NCBI RefSeq assembly: GCF_000231445.1
Contig: NZ_AGFR01000003.1
Location: forward strand, 124,001-188,000
Reading direction: 5' to 3'
Length of the DNA: 64,000 bases
From: Commensalibacter intestini A911
Lineage (GTDB): Bacteria; Pseudomonadota; Alphaproteobacteria; Acetobacterales; Acetobacteraceae
The translations under genes and the position numbers were made by a program. Of the stretch, positions 27,357-34,766 are shown one piece after another (position 1 is the stretch's first letter; every line of letters starts with the position of its first letter). The notes beneath the pieces were generated by a model. It was not told the origin of the DNA. It made no database searches and saw only the letters and a program-made list of their open reading frames with translations.

Positions 27357-28936
27357 GTGAAATGGTCGTTGCAGATGATGGGATTGATCGCAGTGGTTGG
27401 AAACCAAAATATAATCCTTGGTTAATTGCTGTTGTCGTTACGCTAGCAGCGTTTATGGAGATCTTAGATACAACGATTGTAAATGTGTCTTTGCCTCATA
27501 TCGCGGGTAGTCTTTCGACAACATATGACAATGCAACCTGGGCGTTAACGTCATATCTTGCAGCGAATGCTGTCGTTTTAACGATTTCTGGTTGGTTAGG
27601 AAGAGTGTTAGGGCGCAAGCGTTATTTCATTATTTGTATTTTAATGTTTACGGTATCCTCTTTTTTATGTGGAATGGCAGGAAGCCTTGGTGAGTTAATT
27701 ATTTTCCGATTGATGCAAGGTTTCTTTGGCGGTGGATTACAGCCAAATCAGCAATCGATTATTCTAGATATTTTTCCACCTGAAAAGAGAGGTGCTGCTT
27801 TTGGCTTAACTGCCATGGCAACGGTGGTTGCACCGATTTTGGGGCCATCATTAGGAGGGTGGATTACGGATAATTATTCTTGGCGGTGGGTGTTTTACCT
27901 AAATGTGCCTATTGGTATTTTTACCGTTTTTGCTGTGCTGATGTTGTTGGAAGACCCACCTTGGGAGAAAAAACGTAAAGAGCGTGTCGATGTTATTGGA
28001 TTGACATTAATTACGATGGGCTTAGGTTGCCTTGAAGTAATGGTTGATCGTGGTGAAAACGCAGATTGGTTTGGATCTTTTGACATTCGTTTGATGGGTG
28101 TGTTTGCATTTATTGGGATTGTCGGAGCTATTTTCTGGTTATTAAAAGCGAAAAATCCCGTGGTTGATCTGCATGTTTTTAAAGATCGCAATTTTGCCGT
28201 TAGTTCTATATTAATGGCGGGGCTTGGTGGATGTTTATATGCATCTGCTATTATTGTTCCACAATTCTCACAACAAGTGGTTGGATATACGGCATTTTTA
28301 TCAGGGTTGGTTTTGACACCAGGTGGGATTGTGATTATCTTTTTGCTTCCTATTGTTGGTCGTATTATTAATGTCGTGCCAATGCGGTATGTGATTGCCT
28401 TTGGATTCTTTTGGATGGGAAGTGCGATGTTCTTTTCTGCGCATTTAACCCCAACTTTAGATTTTGATCATTTGGTTTTGTTTAGAGTTGCTCAAACTGC
28501 GTGTTTGGCATTTTTGTTTGTTCCATTGTCAACGATCGCCTTTATGACTATTCCAGCCAAATATAATGCAGATGCTGCGGCGCTTTTTAGTATGGTTCGA
28601 AATGTTTTGGGGGCTTTATGTATTTCTGGTGCAACGGCTTTGGTTACACAAACAAGGCAAGCTGATCAAGCTCGGATCGTTCATACGATGAGTCCACTAA
28701 ATCAGCCTTTTAATGAATATTTAGCTCATATGAAAGCTGTTGCTCAGCAAGCAGGTTATGCAGCTCAGGATCAAGCCAGTGTTGCAATGCGGTATTTATA
28801 TACGGACTTTCAAAAGCAAGTTGCGATTTTGGCTTATAATGATGTGTTTATGATTATAGGTTTTTGTGCATTTCTTTTAGTGCCAATTTGCTTTTTATTA
28901 GATGGCTACACAGCCAAGAAGAAAAAAGAAAAATAA
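27353..28936 (+). CDS. emrB: EmrB/QacA-family (DHA2) MFS drug exporter
   Basis: This 14-TM proton antiporter (527 residues) has the DHA2 signature motif in TM1 (LDTTIVNVSLPHIAG), motif A GRVLGRKRYF, and motif C in TM5 (APILGPSLGGWITDNYSWRW). E. coli EmrB expels hydrophobic uncouplers and antibiotics through EmrA and TolC. It overlaps emrA by 4 bp and is followed 6 bases later by a strong terminator, so it ends the transcription unit. The Lys-rich C-terminus (KKKKEK) is cytoplasmic. The exact substrates are not deducible. Confidence 0.92.
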   Translation: MSEMVVADDGIDRSGWKPKYNPWLIAVVVTLAAFMEILDTTIVNVSLPHIAGSLSTTYDNATWALTSYLAANAVVLTISGWLGRVLGRKRYFIICILMFTVSSFLCGMAGSLGELIIFRLMQGFFGGGLQPNQQSIILDIFPPEKRGAAFGLTAMATVVAPILGPSLGGWITDNYSWRWVFYLNVPIGIFTVFAVLMLLEDPPWEKKRKERVDVIGLTLITMGLGCLEVMVDRGENADWFGSFDIRLMGVFAFIGIVGAIFWLLKAKNPVVDLHVFKDRNFAVSSILMAGLGGCLYASAIIVPQFSQQVVGYTAFLSGLVLTPGGIVIIFLLPIVGRIINVVPMRYVIAFGFFWMGSAMFFSAHLTPTLDFDHLVLFRVAQTACLAFLFVPLSTIAFMTIPAKYNADAAALFSMVRNVLGALCISGATALVTQTRQADQARIVHTMSPLNQPFNEYLAHMKAVAQQAGYAAQDQASVAMRYLYTDFQKQVAILAYNDVFMIIGFCAFLLVPICFLLDGYTAKKKKEK

Positions 28937-28941
28937 AGTAT

Positions 28942-28982
28942 AAAAAAAGACATTCCTTTTAATAAGAGAATGTCTTTTTTTT
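28942..28982. terminator. Bidirectional terminator between emrB and rppH
   Basis: Inverted repeat AAAAAAAGACATTC / GAATGTCTTTTTTT (about 14 bp, loop about 12 bases) has A and T runs on either side. It lies between the convergent emrB and rppH genes and suits both directions. Confidence 0.85.
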
Positions 28983-29004
28983 ATAATGAAAGAGTATAAA
29001 TAAA

Positions 29005-29478
29005 TTAAGCGTTCGAATATTTTTTAAAATACTCAGATATTTTGGCATATAGATCGCGCTTATATCCTGTCTTAATTTCTTTTAGTTCGGTAATATCAAT
29101 CCATTTCCAATCATCGAATTCTTTTTCGACATCATTATCCAGATTAATATCAAAATCGTTACCGATAAAACGAACAGCAAACCACTTTTGAGTTTGCCCT
29201 TTATATTTCCCTTTTAAAGGATTTTTTAGAACATCGGGAGGGAAGTCATAAGACAACCACTCTGGATATTCTTCTAATATTTCGATTTGATCAGAACCGA
29301 TTTCTTCTGAAAGCTCTCTTTTTATCGCATCGCGAGGATCTTCATGCTGGTCAATTCCTCCTTGAGGAAAGGACCAGATACCTTCCTTAGCAAGATCATG
29401 TCGCAGCGCAATAAAGATTTTCCCTTTAGGGTTAAAAATGATTGCCGCTACATTACGACGATAAGGAAGGTCGCTCAT
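29005..29478 (-). CDS. rppH: RNA pyrophosphohydrolase (Nudix)
   Basis: RppH removes pyrophosphate from the 5' end of mRNAs, starting 5'-end-dependent decay. It can also hydrolyse dinucleoside polyphosphates. The 157-residue product has PYRRNVAAIIFNPKGKIF at the N-terminus, WSFPQGGID, and a complete Nudix box (G-x5-E-x7-REL-x-EE-I-G, about residues 42-63). The ATG at 29478 is used; a TTG one codon upstream has a better-spaced AAGGA and remains possible. The gene closes the gpmI-envC-ctpA-rppH cluster, the usual alphaproteobacterial order. Confidence 0.93.
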   Translation of the reverse strand: MSDLPYRRNVAAIIFNPKGKIFIALRHDLAKEGIWSFPQGGIDQHEDPRDAIKRELSEEIGSDQIEILEEYPEWLSYDFPPDVLKNPLKGKYKGQTQKWFAVRFIGNDFDINLDNDVEKEFDDWKWIDITELKEIKTGYKRDLYAKISEYFKKYSNA

Positions 29479-29513
29479 CAATGATATCCTTTAATAATTA
29501 GCTAATTAGAAAC

Positions 29514-31049
29514 TTATTTCTTTTGAATCTTTTGCTCTTGAGGTGCCGGACTATTCTCATTCGCTGGTTTTTGAGGTGTTGTCGCAGGCTTTTCAGGCGT
29601 TGTTTGAGCAGGTTTTGGAGCTTCTGTTGGTTTAGCTGCAGGAACTGGGGTTTCTTTTTCAACAGGTAATCCAGCCATAGAGCGCACAACTTTTAACCCT
29701 TGTTGTAATTGGAAGTCTGTTGCTGGATTATTATAATCATATTTAGGCCAGTTTTTAGGTGGCTGTTTAGGAATAGAGCTTGCAATAGCAGGTAAATCAT
29801 TTCTGACTGGTGGCTTCGCTTTATTTCCGCCTTCATTTTTAATCACGTGATCTAAATCTGCTTCACGAATGCTGAATTCTGGCTCATCGTAACTATCTTG
29901 AACGTCAATATCTGGTGTAATTCCTAACCCTTGGATTGAACGACCAGAAGGGGTATAATAACGTGCAATGGTTAAACGTACTGCACCATTGCCAGGGATT
30001 GGCATAATAGACTGTACAGAACCTTTACCGAAAGTTTTACCGCCAAGAATAATCGCTCTACGATGATCTTGGAGAGCACCAGAAACGATTTCACTTGCAG
30101 AAGCAGATCCACCATTGGTTAAGACAACGATTGGTAAGCCATTGGTAATATCGGTACCTTTAGCATTCCAAAGTTGATTATCTTTTGGATCACGGGCTTT
30201 GGTAGAAACAATTGCACCATCTTTGATAAAGTCACGACAAACTGCAATTGCTTGATCCAATAATCCACCGGGATCATTACGAAGATCAATAATAAGGCCA
30301 GCAAGTTTTCCACCAGCTTCCTTTTGAAGCTTATCAAATGCTTTGTGCATGCCTTTTTCAGTTTCTTCGTTGAACTGAGAAATGCGGATATATCCAATTT
30401 TTCCATAAAGTGCAGATTTAATTACTTGAATATGGATAATTTCACGTGTCATCGTGACTTTGATCGGTTTTGGAGTTTTTAATCTGAGCAAAGTCAATGT
30501 GATTGGTGTATTTGGTTTACCACGCATTTTATCAACAGCGGTATTTAAGGGCATACCATCAATATTTTTACCGTCAATTGCAATAATATAATCACCAGAT
30601 TTAATTCCAGCTTTTGCAGCAGGGGTTCCATCAATAGGGGACACAACTTTAATATGTCCGTCCTCAGCCTGGACTTCTAATCCTAAACCGCCAAACTCAC
30701 CTTTGGTTTGGATTTCCATATTATGATATTGCTTTTCAGTCATATAGGAACTGTGGGGGTCAAGGCCTGTCAACATTCCATTTAATGCATTAGTAATCAA
30801 ATCACGATCAGAAACAGGCTCAACATAATTTGCCCGAACACGCTCAAAAACATCTCCAAACAATGTCAGTAAACGATATGTTTCTGCGCTTTTATCAGCA
30901 TTAGTTTGATCTTTTTTAACATCTTCAGCAAGTGCTTGTACCACTAAACTATTGCTAGAAAAAGAAGACCATTGTCCTAATTGGGAACCAAGCCCAACAC
31001 CAGCGACTAAAAATGCGGTACCTACAAGCAGTCCTTTACGGAACTTCAT
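29514..31049 (-). CDS. ctpA: C-terminal processing peptidase (S41, CtpA)
   Basis: This is a periplasmic carboxy-terminal protease. The 511-residue product has a signal peptide or signal anchor (about residues 5-25), an N-terminal helical part with LNGMLTGLDPHSSYM, a PDZ domain (about 100-180, FGGLGLEVQAEDGHIKVVSP), and the S41 core. The core has the catalytic Ser in TNGGSASASEIVSGALQD (about residue 317) and the Lys in GKTFGKGSVQ (about 340). A long Pro/Ala/Lys/Thr-rich C-terminal tail (about 450-511) is low in complexity. AGGAGAA precedes the ATG. It lies between the EnvC-like gene and rppH, consistent with joint control of cell-wall hydrolases. Confidence 0.95.
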   Translation of the reverse strand: MKFRKGLLVGTAFLVAGVGLGSQLGQWSSFSSNSLVVQALAEDVKKDQTNADKSAETYRLLTLFGDVFERVRANYVEPVSDRDLITNALNGMLTGLDPHSSYMTEKQYHNMEIQTKGEFGGLGLEVQAEDGHIKVVSPIDGTPAAKAGIKSGDYIIAIDGKNIDGMPLNTAVDKMRGKPNTPITLTLLRLKTPKPIKVTMTREIIHIQVIKSALYGKIGYIRISQFNEETEKGMHKAFDKLQKEAGGKLAGLIIDLRNDPGGLLDQAIAVCRDFIKDGAIVSTKARDPKDNQLWNAKGTDITNGLPIVVLTNGGSASASEIVSGALQDHRRAIILGGKTFGKGSVQSIMPIPGNGAVRLTIARYYTPSGRSIQGLGITPDIDVQDSYDEPEFSIREADLDHVIKNEGGNKAKPPVRNDLPAIASSIPKQPPKNWPKYDYNNPATDFQLQQGLKVVRSMAGLPVEKETPVPAAKPTEAPKPAQTTPEKPATTPQKPANENSPAPQEQKIQKK

Positions 31050-31172
31050 GCTGATTTTCTCCTGACAATCTATCCCTTATGGGGAGAGCATTAAAGTAAA
31101 TGACGAAAAGTAAAAATATCATCTTAATCTTTGTATATATTTTTTCTAGTATAAAAATAGAAAAAAAGCGAT

Positions 31173-32498
31173 TTATAAAAATGGTGACGGGTTAATGGTT
31201 CTTTCTCCACGTCGTAATTGAACGAATAATGTTGGACGCCCAGTTGTAGAGTTCCCCGACCATGCTGGCATTCGTCCAATCATAACACCTTTACTAACGC
31301 TTTGTCCGGCACCCACGTTGAGTTCTCCCATGCCTGCTAAAACAAAGCGATAGCTTTTTCCACAATTTAGGATAACCATTTGACCATATCCACGAAAAGA
31401 GCTGGCAAATTCAATTTGTCCGCTACATGGTGCACGCACAGAAGCCATTGATTGAGGCGCGTAGGTTGTGCCTTGTGCAGGGCCAGCATCGGTTGAGCTT
31501 CCCCACAAAGAAACAATACGTCCAGCAACAGGAGCTCCTTTACTGTTTGAGCTAAGTCCAGGCCCATCATTGCTTTGGGTAACGCTTCTAATTTCTTTTT
31601 TTGTGCTTTCTGCTTTTACTTGATTGCGAGCACGTTCGGCAGCAAGTGCTTCAGCTTGTAAGCGTCGCTCTGCTGCTTGTCTTGATGCTGTGATTTGTCG
31701 GATAGCATCATTAATACTGCTGGCTTTTGCAGCTGCTTTTGCAGCATCTTGTGAGACTTTAAATGCAGTAGAGGCAGAACGTTGTTGAATGGCTCTGGCT
31801 TCCTTGGTTGCTTTGGCTAGATCATCTCTTTGTTGGGTTTGATCTTTGTGTAAAGCTTCTAACTTACTGGTTTGATCTGCTAATTTAGCTTGTAATGCAT
31901 CTAACTCCACTTTGTGTTGTTTAATAACTTGAGCTTTTTGTTCTAACTGAGCAGATATTCCTTTAATGACTGATAATCCAATCGTAGAGCGAGATGAATT
32001 AATCGGAGCAGCAAGTAATGTATCTGTTGGATATAAAGAAAGTCGTTCAATCACAGGTAGGAATTTAGAGAACTGTTTTGATTCTTCTTGGAGTTTTTGA
32101 TTAAGAGCATCAGCTTGTTTTTTTAGTTGATCAATTTGTTCGGTTAATTGTGCTGATTTTGTTTCTGTGAGTTGCAGCGCTTGGGTTGCTTTTAGCATAT
32201 CACGATTGAGTTGATCTGCTTTTTTACGGTCGTCAGCTGCTCTTTTGACAGCACTATCTTTTTGTTGCTGTAAGTTTTTTAATTGGCTAGCAGCTTGTTG
32301 CTTTTGTGCTTGTAAACGTTGCTGAGCTTCTTTGGCTTGTTGCAAGGCTTCTTTAGCAGAATTTGTTTTCTCTGCTTTGACGGGATAGCCATTTAAAAAA
32401 AAGACAGAAGAGGAAAAGAAAAAGACGCAACTCCCCCTTAAAGCGATTTTTGATAATCGCTTTGACCAAAAAGGGGAGTATCGTAACGTCTCTTTCAG
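31173..32498 (-). CDS. envC: EnvC-like murein hydrolase activator (degenerate LytM), probable CTG start
   Basis: EnvC-type proteins activate amidases that split septal peptidoglycan. The product has a long periplasmic coiled coil (about residues 50-300, Gln/Lys/Ala rich) and a C-terminal LytM/M23 fold (about 330-441). Metal ligands are missing: the usual H-x-H/ELR motif reads LFVQLRRG, so it should bind rather than cut. The first ATG/GTG/TTG codon is a TTG at 32345 inside the coiled coil. The frame stays open for 51 codons upstream, encoding a basic stretch, a hydrophobic core (CVFFFSSSVFFL) and PVKA-E, a convincing signal peptide. It begins at CTG (32498) with GAGGA 4 bases before it, 12 bases after the gpmI stop. 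I annotate that start; it is inference. Confidence 0.75.
   Translation of the reverse strand: MKETLRYSPFWSKRLSKIALRGSCVFFFSSSVFFLNGYPVKAEKTNSAKEALQQAKEAQQRLQAQKQQAASQLKNLQQQKDSAVKRAADDRKKADQLNRDMLKATQALQLTETKSAQLTEQIDQLKKQADALNQKLQEESKQFSKFLPVIERLSLYPTDTLLAAPINSSRSTIGLSVIKGISAQLEQKAQVIKQHKVELDALQAKLADQTSKLEALHKDQTQQRDDLAKATKEARAIQQRSASTAFKVSQDAAKAAAKASSINDAIRQITASRQAAERRLQAEALAAERARNQVKAESTKKEIRSVTQSNDGPGLSSNSKGAPVAGRIVSLWGSSTDAGPAQGTTYAPQSMASVRAPCSGQIEFASSFRGYGQMVILNCGKSYRFVLAGMGELNVGAGQSVSKGVMIGRMPAWSGNSTTGRPTLFVQLRRGERTINPSPFL
32430..32479 (-). promoter_or_regulatory. Large hairpin over the 5' end of the EnvC-like gene
   Basis: There are nested perfect inverted repeats. The outer arms are ACTCCCC (32430-32436) and GGGGAGT (32473-32479); the inner arms are AAAGCGAT (32440-32447) and ATCGCTTT (32456-32463). 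On the minus strand the stem is followed within a few bases by a T-rich stretch, so it could act as an attenuator between gpmI and envC, or restrain translation of envC. If CTG is the start, the hairpin lies entirely in signal-peptide codons. Confidence 0.5.
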
Positions 32499-32502
32499 AA
32501 AA

Positions 32503-32507
32503 TCCTC
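32503..32507 (-). promoter_or_regulatory. Ribosome binding site supporting the CTG start of envC
   Basis: On the minus strand GAGGA is followed by TTTT and CTG. It is the only good Shine-Dalgarno match in the 160 bases upstream of the TTG at 32345, and it sits just after the gpmI stop, as expected for a coupled gene pair. Confidence 0.55.
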
Positions 32508-32510
32508 GTC

Positions 32511-34037
32511 TTATTCTTTAATGAGTGTTTTACCTGTCATTTCTTTAGGCTGAGGTAAATTCATTAAGTGTAATAGTGTTGGCGCTAGATCAGCCAATCT
32601 ACCATCACGTAATTGAACCCCAGAAACACCTTCTAAAATTACAGGCACTTTGTCCAAAGTATGTTGTGTGTGTGGTTCACCTGTTACGGGATCAACCATA
32701 ATTTCACAGTTACCATGATCTGCAGTAATGATCAAAGCACCATTTTGTTGTTTAATCGCATTAACGACTTCACCTAAGGCTTTATCGACAGCTTCAACAG
32801 CTTCGATGGCAGCTTTTAGTATTCCTGTATGACCGACCATGTCAGGATTTGCAAAGTTTACAACAATCAAATCATATTTTTTGCTGTTAATAGCTTCAAC
32901 AATTTTAGAGGTTAGCTCTGGTGCAGACATTGCAGGTTGCAAGTCATAAGTTGCAACTTTTGGAGAATTGACCAAAATACGATCTTCACCAGGGAAAGGC
33001 TCTTCACGTCCACCATTTAAGAAATATGTTACATGAGGATATTTTTCTGTTTCAGCAGAGCGGAGTTGTTTTAACCCAGCCTTAGAAACAACTTCACCTA
33101 AAACATTTTCAAAAGATTCAGGTGGGAATAAAACACCCATATATTTAGTAAGAACGTCACTATATTGCGTCATTCCGACAACGTCAGAGAATTTAACAAT
33201 TTTAGAGCGTTCAAATCCGTCAAAATCAGGGAATAAGAAAGCATCCATTAATTGGCGAATACGATCAGCACGGAAGTTGAAAGATAGAATTGCATCTCCA
33301 TCTTTCATGCCTTGATAATCTCCGACTACGGTTGGAAGGATGAATTCATCAGTGACTTTTTCTTTATAAGCACCTGTAATAACAGAAAGCGCATCAGCAC
33401 TATGTGGGCCTTTTGCTGAAATAAGTGCATCATAAGCTTTTTGTACGCGATCCCAACGTTTATCACGATCCATAGCGTAATAACGTCCTGAAACAGTAGC
33501 AATTCTCACTTCTTTAGGAAGCTCTTTTAATGCTTCTTCAACAAATCCTTTTGCTGATTCTGGAGGGGTGTCACGACCATCGGTAAAGACGTGTAAAGCA
33601 ACTTTAACGCCGGCTTGATGTAATAGTTTAGCTAAACCAACGGCATGTTCTTGATGAGCATGCACACCACCAGGAGAGAACAAACCAAGTAAATGGCAAG
33701 TTCCATCATTGCTTTTTAAAGTTTCAATGAACTTCACCATTAATGGATTTTTAATAATGCTGCCATCTTTGACAGCTTTTCCAATTTTAGGAAGTTCTTG
33801 CATGATGATGCGACCAGCACCAATATTCATATGGCCGACTTCAGAGTTCCCCATTTGTCCATCAGGTAAGCCAACATCTTCACCACTTGCATCTAACAAA
33901 GCATGAGGGCAATCTTTTAATAGACGATCTAAATTAGGAGTATTTGCGTTTGCAACCGCATTATTTTTATGTTCTGGATTATACCCGAAACCATCCAGAA
34001 TGGTTAACATCACGGGACGATATTTTTGTTGTGTCAT
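32511..34037 (-). CDS. gpmI: 2,3-bisphosphoglycerate-independent phosphoglycerate mutase
   Basis: This glycolytic/gluconeogenic enzyme interconverts 3- and 2-phosphoglycerate with two Mn ions and a phosphoserine intermediate. The 508-residue product has the alkaline-phosphatase-like metal site start TILDGFGYN, the catalytic Ser in GQMGNSEVGHMNIGAGR (about residue 62), FTDGRDTPP, and the C-terminal metal ligands in NFANPDMVGHTG and ITADHGNCE. Length is typical. It heads the gpmI-envC-ctpA-rppH cluster on the minus strand. Confidence 0.97.
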   Translation of the reverse strand: MTQQKYRPVMLTILDGFGYNPEHKNNAVANANTPNLDRLLKDCPHALLDASGEDVGLPDGQMGNSEVGHMNIGAGRIIMQELPKIGKAVKDGSIIKNPLMVKFIETLKSNDGTCHLLGLFSPGGVHAHQEHAVGLAKLLHQAGVKVALHVFTDGRDTPPESAKGFVEEALKELPKEVRIATVSGRYYAMDRDKRWDRVQKAYDALISAKGPHSADALSVITGAYKEKVTDEFILPTVVGDYQGMKDGDAILSFNFRADRIRQLMDAFLFPDFDGFERSKIVKFSDVVGMTQYSDVLTKYMGVLFPPESFENVLGEVVSKAGLKQLRSAETEKYPHVTYFLNGGREEPFPGEDRILVNSPKVATYDLQPAMSAPELTSKIVEAINSKKYDLIVVNFANPDMVGHTGILKAAIEAVEAVDKALGEVVNAIKQQNGALIITADHGNCEIMVDPVTGEPHTQHTLDKVPVILEGVSGVQLRDGRLADLAPTLLHLMNLPQPKEMTGKTLIKE

Positions 34038-34240
34038 TTTTTATCCTATTCATGAAACAATTAAAATTAAATAAATGTTTTGTAATGCACGTTATATAAT
34101 GAGCTAATATGAATATTATGGATACGACTATATCATAATAACAGATATTGATTATGATTTTTTTATATAAAAATAGTAAATGTTTTTAAATAGTTGATAT
34201 TATTAATCGTTCAGACAAAATAAATCGGATATGGAATAAA

Positions 34241-34639
34241 GTGACAGAAAAAACAAAAAATGACTTTCTATGGCTTTCTAATTTATCACCAGAACAGTTG
34301 CGAGTGATGAGAGATCATGGAACTGAACCACCAGGCAGCAGTCCTTTAAATTATGAAATGCGTTCTGGCACATATTCTTGTGCAGGATGTCACAGCCCTT
34401 TGTTTCATGGTGATATGAAATATGATAGTGGTTGTGGATGGCCTGCTTTTTTTACGGTCATTGATGGAGCCGTTGAAACAGAGATCGATCACAGTCATCA
34501 TATGGTCAGGACAGAAGTGCATTGTTCGCGTTGTAAAGCACATTTAGGCCATGTTTTCCCTGATGGCCCGAAACCAACAGGGGAGCGTTATTGTATTAAT
34601 GGGGTTTCGTTGAAATTTAAAAAGGAAGAGAGTGAATAG
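34241..34639 (+). CDS. msrB: Peptide-methionine (R)-S-oxide reductase MsrB
   Basis: MsrB repairs R-methionine sulfoxide in proteins using thioredoxin. The 132-residue, stand-alone cytoplasmic form has both zinc CxxC pairs (SCAGC and CSRC), the SGCGWPAFF motif with its resolving Cys, and the catalytic Cys in GERYCINGVSLKF. The start is GTG at 34241 after GGAATAAA. It is transcribed alone and converges on the Hint-protein gene. No msrA is adjacent. Confidence 0.95.
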   Translation: MTEKTKNDFLWLSNLSPEQLRVMRDHGTEPPGSSPLNYEMRSGTYSCAGCHSPLFHGDMKYDSGCGWPAFFTVIDGAVETEIDHSHHMVRTEVHCSRCKAHLGHVFPDGPKPTGERYCINGVSLKFKKEESE

Positions 34640-34690
34640 CGGTATAGCTTTTAGTATAATACAGTATATTTTTGTTCATTCATCATAAAG

Positions 34691-34727
34691 TTATAAGGAG
34701 AGATGATTATAACATCTCTCCCTATAA
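34691..34727. terminator. Hairpin between msrB and the Hint-protein gene, probable terminator
   Basis: A long inverted repeat (GGAGAGATG at 34697-34705, complement at 34713-34721) is extended by TTATA/TATAA with one mismatch. It lies between convergent genes, so a termination role is likely, but no T run follows on either strand. Confidence 0.45.
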
Positions 34728-34766
34728 TATTTAGACTATTATAACTATTTAACTGCTTATAAAATC

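Noticed and set aside
32343-32345. TTG as the start codon of the EnvC-like gene
   Set aside because: It would start inside the coiled coil without a signal peptide and without a Shine-Dalgarno sequence, while a signal-peptide-like segment is open upstream in the same frame.
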